Below, in pieces: positions 38,628 to 44,258 of a stretch of DNA of 64,000 nt (the stretch's first letter is position 1; each line of letters starts with the position of its first letter). A model generated the notes under the pieces. That model worked only from the letters and a program-made list of their open reading frames with translations. It did no database searches and was not told where the DNA came from. A program made the translations under genes and the position numbers. Origin of the DNA: Caprimulgus europaeus (taxonomy: Eukaryota > Chordata > Aves > Caprimulgiformes > Caprimulgidae); contig OU015532.1 of the NCBI GenBank assembly GCA_907165065.1, forward strand, positions 32,969,339 through 33,033,338, written 5' to 3'.

Positions 38628-40874
38628 ATGGAAAAGAGACAAGCGGTGTATTATTTGCTCAGATGCTTTTTAAAAAAGCGGAGCATTCCAGGGATTAACT
38701 ATAAAAAGAAACTCCCTGAACTTTTGGCATATGGGGTCTCAAAAGGTTGCTTTATTGACCCTAATGAAGTTGTTGAGAGGAAAGAATGGCGAGCACTAGG
38801 GAATAAGATTTTTGATAAGGTAGCTGGAAAATTAATGAAGCCATGGCGGGCGGTGATTAATGCTTTAGCTCATTATGAAGCGTATCAAAAGGCTGCCGAG
38901 CGCCCATCGCAGCGTTTTCCGCTTTTCCCCCTTTCCTCCCCCCGCGGCGATGGCGGCCGTAAGGCCCCAGCCAGGAGGCTACGGGACTTAACGAGCGCAC
39001 TAACTGGCGGAGCTACCTGGCCGGCATCCACCCCCCCCTCCCCTCGCTCCTCTTCCCCCCCCGCGTTTTCTCGGCCGAGGAGGGAGCAGCGGTGCGAGGG
39101 GAGGAAGGGAGGGGAAGGGGACCGAGTCGAGCCGCCCCGCCGCTTCCCCCCCCGCCGCGTTTCCCCCCGCCCCTCCCCGGGGAAAGGGACTGAGCCGAGA
39201 CGCCCTGCCGTTTTTCCCCCCGCTTCTCTTCCCCCGGAAAAAGGGGTCGAGCCGGGCCGCGCTGCTTTCCCGGCGGCGGCCGCGCCTCTCGCGGCAGCGG
39301 CGGCGGCCCCGGCCGTGCCCCCGGCCCCTCCCCTTGGCGCTCCCGCGGCAGCTCCCCCTCCCGCGGCAGCTCCCCCTCCCGCGGCGGTTCCCCGCCCCGC
39401 GGCGGCCCCGGCCGTGCCCCCTGCCCCTCTCCTTGCCCCTCCCCCTGCCGCACCCCCTGCCTCTCCCCCTGCCCCTCCCCTTGCCGTTCCCCTTGCACCC
39501 CCCCTTACCCCTCCCCTTGCTGCTTCCCCCCCTCCTTCCGAAATTCCAAATGCGCAGGCGTCGGTCCTGCCGACAGCTCCTGACCCTGAATGGTGGCCAC
39601 CGGCTCCTACGCCGGAGTATATTCCATCAACACCCCAAGCAAATACTAATCCTTTTTTTGGGGAAGAACAAAGGATAGCTCAGGAACGGAAAGAATTTTG
39701 GAAGGAGATTGCAAAGCACGTTATTGCTGAGGGGGATACAGAAACTGCCAGAGAACTTGCCCATGCATTTCCAGTAGAATATTCTGGTCCCGATCCACAG
39801 GGCCAAATAAATGTTACACTTAAGACTCTCGATTGGAAACTATTGACCCAACTGCGTGCTACTGTTAATGAATCAGGCATAAAAGGAGAACCCACTCGTC
39901 AAATGTTAGATTTTTTGTGGGGATCCACCTTATTACTTCCGAGTGATATTCGGAGCATTACAAAACTTATATTAACACAGCACCAGCAAATACTATTTGG
40001 GGCACATTGGCAAGCACTCTGTCAGCAATCTGTGGCAATGCAGCGGGTAGCAGGAGACCCACTGCATGGAGTAACACTAGAAGAACTCATGGGAGTAGGA
40101 CCATATACAAGGATAGAGGCACAAGCACTGTTAGGCCCAGACAAAGTACGAGAATCCATGATATTGGCACGTCGTGCTCTCGATCAGATGAGGGAGCCAG
40201 GAGGTATTCCATCATATATGGGAATTAAGCAGGGAATGGAAGAACCGTTTGGCACTTTTATTGATCGAGTAGCTGGTGCCATTATTGCCTGTGGGGTTCC
40301 AGAATATTTGCATGGTGCTTTACTAAAACAGTGCGCCATCCAAAACTGTAACCCCATCACACGAGGCATATTAGTTACACTGCCCGGGACATGGACAATT
40401 GAGGAAGCTTTAGAAAGAATGTCACAAATCCCTGTAGGACCTCAAGCTATGTTAGTGAATGCTATAAAAGACCTAGGTGAGGGACTTATAAGACAAGCAG
40501 AAGCATCTCAAAATCAAGTCCTTGCTGCTCTTGCACCTTTGCAATACCAAAAAGGCAGCACCACACACCACAGTATTTGTCTACAATGCTTTCGATGTGG
40601 TGTCTCTGGTCATATACGAAGAGCATGCAACTCCGGAGCAGTATGGTGCCAACACTGCCGGTCCAACACCCATGCCAGCGCAGCGTGTAAAAGATCACGA
40701 TCGGGAAACGGGAAGCCGAGCGGAAAAGCCCACCCCGCGACGACCCCAAGAGCGGCAGTATTTTCAGCGAATCAGGAACCCACCAGCAGCACAGTGACAG
40801 TACCAACGAACAACCCTTTCCTCTCCTACCAGCAACCCGAGCGAGCCTCGGGATGGACTTGGCAACCGCAATAG
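38628..40874 (+). CDS. gag: Intact ERV Gag polyprotein, 748 aa
   Basis: A continuous 748-codon frame, long for a betaretroviral Gag because of a large insert. Gag assembles the virus core at the membrane or in the cytoplasm. Domains seen: a matrix-like N-terminus (about residues 1-90, basic and Leu/Trp-containing). It begins MEKR with no Gly at position 2, so N-myristoylation is not expected. A Pro/Ala/Arg low-complexity segment spans about residues 92-315. A PTAP late-budding motif is at residues 315-318 (codons 39570-39581). A capsid region covers about residues 330-620, with a major-homology-like QGMEEPFGTFIDRV at 535-548. Two CX2CX4HX4C zinc knuckles lie at 654-667 (40587-40628) and 674-687 (40647-40688). 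The C-terminal tail overlaps the pro frame after the frameshift site. The start is the first AUG in this frame, just after a possible donor. No stop or frameshift was seen, which is unusual for an element that has lost its enzymes. Confidence 0.93.
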   Translation: MEKRQAVYYLLRCFLKKRSIPGINYKKKLPELLAYGVSKGCFIDPNEVVERKEWRALGNKIFDKVAGKLMKPWRAVINALAHYEAYQKAAERPSQRFPLFPLSSPRGDGGRKAPARRLRDLTSALTGGATWPASTPPSPRSSSPPAFSRPRREQRCEGRKGGEGDRVEPPRRFPPRRVSPRPSPGKGTEPRRPAVFPPASLPPEKGVEPGRAAFPAAAAPLAAAAAAPAVPPAPPLGAPAAAPPPAAAPPPAAVPRPAAAPAVPPAPLLAPPPAAPPASPPAPPLAVPLAPPLTPPLAASPPPSEIPNAQASVLPTAPDPEWWPPAPTPEYIPSTPQANTNPFFGEEQRIAQERKEFWKEIAKHVIAEGDTETARELAHAFPVEYSGPDPQGQINVTLKTLDWKLLTQLRATVNESGIKGEPTRQMLDFLWGSTLLLPSDIRSITKLILTQHQQILFGAHWQALCQQSVAMQRVAGDPLHGVTLEELMGVGPYTRIEAQALLGPDKVRESMILARRALDQMREPGGIPSYMGIKQGMEEPFGTFIDRVAGAIIACGVPEYLHGALLKQCAIQNCNPITRGILVTLPGTWTIEEALERMSQIPVGPQAMLVNAIKDLGEGLIRQAEASQNQVLAALAPLQYQKGSTTHHSICLQCFRCGVSGHIRRACNSGAVWCQHCRSNTHASAACKRSRSGNGKPSGKAHPATTPRAAVFSANQEPTSSTVTVPTNNPFLSYQQPERASGWTWQPQ
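38900..39570 (+). repeat. GC-rich Pro/Ala/Arg low-complexity segment inside gag
   Basis: Dominated by C and G in an AT-rich neighbourhood. The first part is Arg/Pro-rich, with three imperfect repeats of about 20-25 residues built round E-P-x-R and F-P-P (about 39120-39265). The second part (about 39270-39540) is a run of Pro-Ala-Pro and Pro-Leu units with short tandem repeats of the type CCCGCGGCAGCTCCC. The composition opens long antisense frames, which are artefacts. It links matrix to capsid; function is unknown. Confidence 0.85.
40703..40709 (+). promoter_or_regulatory. -1 ribosomal frameshift site GGGAAAC (gag to pro)
   Basis: The heptamer GGGAAAC is in the required phase: GGA (40704-40706) and AAC (40707-40709) are gag codons. 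Slipping back one base enters the open pro frame, which leads straight into the dUTPase motifs. A GCGG/CCGC stem (40720-40723 with 40735-40738) lies about 10 nt downstream and could be part of a stimulatory structure; a full pseudoknot was not demonstrated. Confidence 0.85.
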
Positions 40875-41055
40875 ACATTACCCTCATTGATAACCGACCA
40901 CAGCGAGTTCCCACTGGAGTTAAAGGACCTATTGTGATAAACGGTAAAGCTGTTGGAGCATTGCTTATAGGCCGTTCCTCGGCCTCTATGAAAGGATTAC
41001 AAGTGTTCACTGGACTAATTGATGCAGATTTCACCGGAGAAATACAAATTATGTT

Positions 41056-41080
41056 GCAAACCCTTTTCACCTTATATGGG
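41056..41080 (+). other. Deletion junction joining dUTPase to integrase
   Basis: Upstream the pro frame reads GEIQIML; downstream the pol frame reads IWATPQPGEK. The joint falls within this interval and changes frame. About 2.5-3 kb is missing compared with a full betaretroviral pro-pol (estimate from family size). Confidence 0.8.
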
Positions 41081-41628
41081 CAACGCCTCAACCTGGTGAG
41101 AAGACTCGAGATGTGCGTCGGCATCTTACCAGTTGCTTTGCAGTCATGGGAGTTCCCGGCACGATTAAGACGGACAACGGACCTGCTTACAGCAGCAAAG
41201 CTTTACGAACATTCCTCCAAACCTGGAATGTTGCCCACGTCACCGGAATCCCACATTCTCCAACAGGCCAGGCCATTGTGGAACGAGCAAATGGGACCAT
41301 AAAAAAGTATCTAGATAAATTTAAGGACATTGTGGACCCCAAAGAGAGAGTTATGAAGGCTCTTTTTGTATTGAATTATTTATGTGTGTTTGGGGAAGAA
41401 AAGGAACCCCCTATAATTAAACATAGGGAGAGAGCCCCTTCTACTACCAAAGGAACAGGGAGTTATGTTATGTTCAAGGACTCAGCTACAGGAGCCTGGC
41501 ATGGCCCTGCTGAAGTATTGTATTTTGGTCGAGGCTATGTCTGTGTGCTTACACCCACAGGTTCGCAGTGGATACCCAGTCGGTGGGTAAAACCAGCTCT
41601 GAAGAAGCCTGAATCCGGAGTTACCTGA
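41065..41628 (+). pseudogene. pol: Integrase, C-terminal half (5' truncated pol)
   Basis: The reading frame is -1 relative to pro, as expected if a second frameshift preceded pol in the parent. Integrase-like sequence is recognisable from about 41077 (ATPQPGEKTRDVRRHL). It carries the second catalytic Asp in TDNGPAY (codon 41173-41175) and the catalytic Glu in AIVERAN (41281-41283), with exactly 35 residues between. The C-terminal DNA-binding domain follows and ends with WIPSRWVKP near 41570-41595; the stop is at 41626-41628. The zinc-binding N-terminal domain, the first catalytic Asp, RT and RNase H are deleted, so it cannot be active. No in-frame start belongs to it; expression is not expected. 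Confidence 0.92.
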
Positions 41629-41635
41629 TACGGCC

Positions 41636-41724
41636 ATGACAACGGCTTTTTGCCTGTGGTATGGTCAGTATCAAAGGCTGATTGGAGCAGGAAAAAATAG
41701 GCCTGTTTTAGAAAATTTGGGTGG

Positions 41725-41755
<31 letters not shown>

Positions 41756-41776
41756 CCCAAGTATTATAATAATTAG
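41636..41776 (+). pseudogene. Short frame after integrase, possible env start remnant
   Basis: An AUG in a gccATGa context, eight bases after the integrase stop, opens 46 codons. It runs through the A tract and ends at TAG. Position fits the start of env, but the sequence is too short to recognise. Confidence 0.25.
41725..41753 (+). repeat. Internal A29 tract in the ERV
   Basis: Twenty-nine consecutive A between the pol-proximal region and the env TM scraps. It is far from the LTR poly(A) site and not the polypurine tract. Confidence 0.95.
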
Positions 41777-41791
41777 TCCAATTTAACCGCA

Positions 41792-42035
41792 AAAGTAATT
41801 AGTGAATTAGCTTAAGATGTAGATAGTTTGAGGCACGCACTTTTGCAAAATAGAGCCACCATTGATTTTTTTTGTTTTGCTAGTACAAGGCCTTAGATGG
41901 TTTAGTATTATAATCTTGCTTTACATTGTAGCACATATGTTATTTTCCTGTATAACCAAGCAAGTGGAACAACTTACCCAGAATATCTTTTTAGTTCAAA
42001 ATAATAAAAAAGGGGGAATTGTTGTAAATCATTGA
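41792..42035 (+). pseudogene. env: Env transmembrane subunit remnants
   Basis: Two short pieces in different frames. At 41792-41870 the frame reads VISELA, a stop (TAA 41813-41815), then DVDSLRHALLQNRATIDF. This resembles the N-heptad and LQNR (immunosuppressive-like) segment of alpha/gamma-type TM proteins. After a T run the frame shifts, and from 41889 it reads a hydrophobic membrane span (WFSIIILLYIVAHMLF) plus a short cytoplasmic tail. That tail runs through the polypurine tract into U3 and stops at 42033-42035. SU and the TM ectodomain between the pieces are gone, so there is no functional envelope. Confidence 0.75.
42006..42019 (+). other. Polypurine tract
   Basis: AAAAAAGGGGGAA directly precedes the 3' LTR and is the expected plus-strand primer site. 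It appears intact and also codes for the end of the env tail. Confidence 0.93.
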
Positions 42036-42371
42036 AATGGCTTAGGCCCCTTGGCATAAATCAGAGAGAATTAGCAGAGATCTTCAGTAGGCCTCTTCTC
42101 CTTGAGAACTTTAGACAAAACAATTCTAATCAAGCTGGGAAAAAAGGGAGTATCCTGTTTTTGCCCTTTGAAGTTCAACTGAACAAACACCACCTGTTGT
42201 AACGAGGAGAGAGTTCTCAGGAGAATGAATAAGCCAATCAGTGTGGATTTATAAGAACGTATGTGGGCTTGGTTAACGGATTGTATATAAGAGACATGTG
42301 TGTGATCAATAAATGGGGAAGTCTGATGATTCTCATATTGAGCGTCCGGATTCTTTCCCCCCGTCGCGACA
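42020..42371 (+). repeat. 3' LTR of the class II ERV
   Basis: 352 bp, identical by eye to 38056-38407, with the same TATA box and AATAAA (42308-42313). It is followed by the second copy of GCACTG at 42372-42377. Confidence 0.97.
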
Positions 42372-42919
42372 GCACTGCTTATTTTTGCTATGCAAAAATT
42401 TAAAGGGGTTTCAAAATAATGCTAGCTCACTTTCACGCTGTCTTATGTATGTACTGCTTTGAAAGTGGAATACAGAAAAGAATAAATAATTTTTGGTTTA
42501 CTTTGACTTTTATGAGTAAGGAAATTGAAGATCTATTATTAATTTTGAAGCCTGTGTGATGTCCTTCAGAGAAAAGGAAATTAAATTGTTATTATGACCA
42601 GCACACAGAAACAGAGATTGGGATAATCAAGTATTGAAATTCAGTAGGATTCCTTGGATTGTACTATACACTAGTAAAGAAGTACTTCCACTGGGAGAAA
42701 AAATATATTTTCCTGAGTTGATTTCTTTCTTTTTTCTTTCAAGCTTTTCATGGTAGAAGATCATAACTGTATCTGAGTAGAGATAAGATCCTTGCACAGT
42801 TTCAAAAGGAAGTGATGATATTTTGAGCTCCAATTTTGTTTCAAGCTTGATGAGGGAGAAGGCCAGGTATGAATTTTCCTAGTTAATTGTAGAGTTTCTC
42901 TTCAGTGGCAATTTCACAC

Positions 42920-43780
42920 AGGATCACAGATCACAGAATGTTGGGGATTGGACGGGACCTCGAAAGATCATCTAGTCCAATCCATCTGCCAGAGCAGGAA
43001 CATCTAAATGAGATCACACAGGAAGGTGTCCAAGCGAATTTTGAATGTCTCCAGAGAAGGAGATTCCACAACCTCCCTGGGCAGCCTGTCCCAGTGCTCT
43101 GGCACCCTCACCGTAAAGAAATTCCTTCTCAAGTTTAAGCGGAACCTCCTGTGTTCCAGCTTACACCCATTGCCCCTTGTCCTACCATTGGACATCGCTG
43201 AGAAGAGCCTGGCTCCATCCTCGTGACACTCACCCTTTATATATTTATAAACATTAGTGGGGTCACCCCTCAGTGTCCTCTTCTCCAAGCTAAAGAGGCC
43301 CAGTTCCCTCAGCCTTTCCTCAGAAGGGAGATGCTCCACTCCCTTAATCATCTTGGTGGCTCTGTGCTGGACTCTCTCAAGCAGTTCCCTGTCCTTCTTG
43401 AACTGTGGGGCCCAGAACTGGACACAATATTCCAGATGTGGCCTCACCAGGGCAGAGTAGAGGGGAAGAAGAACCTCTCTTGACCTACTAACCATAGCCC
43501 TTCTAATGCACCCCAGGATGCCTTCTTGAACTGCGGGGCCCAGAACTGGACACAATATTCCAGATGTGGCCTCACCAGGGCAGAGTAGAGGAGGAGGAGA
43601 ACCTCTCTCGACCTACTAACCACACCCCTTCTAATGCACCCCAGGATGCCATTGGCCTTCCTGGCCACAAGGGCACAGTGCTGGCTCATGGTCATCCTGC
43701 TGCCCACCAGGATTCCCAGATCCCTTTCCCCTACACTGCTCTCTAATAGATCATTCCCCAACTTATTTGCTGGACCTATT
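42920..43780 (-). mobile_element. CR1 LINE fragment with internal tandem duplication
   Basis: The 3' CR1 terminus is near 42925. The minus strand retains a long stretch of CR1 RT C-terminus ([20 protein letters not shown] ... [19 protein letters not shown]), open for about 180 codons from 43555 to 43004. This is the best preserved CR1 here. A 128-bp segment is duplicated in tandem at 43395-43650, so the RT block [14 protein letters not shown] occurs twice. A solo LTR follows at 43781. Confidence 0.93.
43395..43650 (-). repeat. 128-bp direct tandem duplication inside CR1
   Basis: Unit 1 is 43395-43522 and unit 2 is 43523-43650. Both carry 'cccagaactggacacaatattccagatgtggcctcaccagggcagagtagagg' and end 'gcaccccaggatgcc'. 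A handful of substitutions separate them, so the duplication is not recent. Confidence 0.9.
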
Positions 43781-44253
43781 TGTGATGTTGACCCCAGGCA
43801 ACAGCTAAGCACCCACACAGCTGCTTGCTTGACCTCCAAGCCCAGCAGGACAGGAGAGACAACAGGAAGAGCAAAAATGAGAGAAATCTTGGGTCGAGGT
43901 AAAGGCAATTTAGTAAGTGAAGAGAATCAAACTTGTGATGCAAAGGCAATCATTCACCACCTCCCACCAGCAGACCAATGCCCAGCCAGCCTCTGAGGAA
44001 TAGCCACCTTGGAAAATGAAACTCCACAGTTTTTATTGCTGAGCTTGATGTTATATGGTATGGGATATCCCTTTGGCTGCCTCTTGCCCACCCCCAGCCT
44101 ACTCACTGGGGGTGCTGAGTGGGAAAAACAGGAAGCCTTGAAAATGTGCAACATTAGCCTGCTAGCAACACTGCTTTAGTCACAAATCCAAACGGCAACA
44201 CTAGAGCAGCTGCTGTGAAGGAAGTCAGCTCCATCCCAGCCAGACCCAGTACA
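43781..44253 (-). mobile_element. Solo LTR, same family, TSD CTATT, next to or nested in CR1
   Basis: 473 bp, TGTGATGTTGACC...CAGTACA. Flanked by CTATT at 43776-43780 and 44254-44258. Its left neighbour is CR1 sequence right up to the duplication, so the LTR inserted into or at the edge of an existing CR1 and is the younger of the two. Confidence 0.87.
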
Positions 44254-44258
44254 CTATT

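Larger units (their letters stand above)
40703..41302 (+). pseudogene. pro: Truncated pro frame: dUTPase N-terminal part, protease deleted
   Basis: This -1 frame opens upstream of and includes the slippery site. About 48 codons later it reaches dUTPase motif 1 (GMDLAT, from 40850). It continues with a GRSSASMKGL substrate motif (from 40970) and GLIDADFTGE (41012-41041). dUTPase hydrolyses dUTP to keep uracil out of viral DNA; placement at the start of pro is typical of betaretroviruses. The conserved C-terminal part of dUTPase, including the Gly-rich closing motif, and the whole aspartic protease are absent. Family-like sequence stops at about 41056. The frame then reads through integrase DNA out of phase to a stop at 41300-41302. 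Any product would be a Gag-partial-dUTPase fusion with a nonsense tail. Confidence 0.85.
38050..42377 (+). mobile_element. Young class II (betaretrovirus-like) endogenous retrovirus with internal deletions, including 6-bp target duplication
   Basis: The provirus spans 38056-42371 (4316 bp). The target duplication GCACTG is at 38050-38055 and 42372-42377. Seen: identical 352-bp LTRs (TG...CA), a Lys-type primer binding site, gag, a -1 frameshift site, dUTPase, the C-terminal half of integrase, env TM scraps and a polypurine tract. A complete betaretrovirus-like provirus is usually about 7-9 kb, so roughly half is missing. The lost parts are protease, RT, RNase H, the first half of integrase and nearly all of env. 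Class II assignment follows from the 6-bp duplication, the Lys primer, dUTPase at the start of the pro frame, separate gag/pro/pol frames and two Cys-His boxes. It lies antisense to the DPH6-like gene inside its 28-kb intron. It is young because the LTRs have not diverged. Confidence 0.95.

Noticed and set aside
39013..39498. 161-codon antisense frame opposite gag
   Set aside because: It is made of Gly/Arg/Glu/Pro repeats that simply mirror the GC-rich gag segment; GC-rich DNA lacks stops, and there is no promoter or family match.
39334..39678. 114-codon plus-strand frame rich in Pro/Leu
   Set aside because: Alternate-frame shadow of the gag low-complexity segment.
40486..41124. 212-codon antisense frame opposite gag/pro
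   Set aside because: It crosses the well-supported zinc knuckles, frameshift site and dUTPase motifs on the other strand and resembles no known protein.
43004..43908. Long minus-strand frames of 183 and 154 codons
   Set aside because: These are CR1 reverse-transcriptase fossil sequence, part of a 5'-truncated LINE, not host genes.
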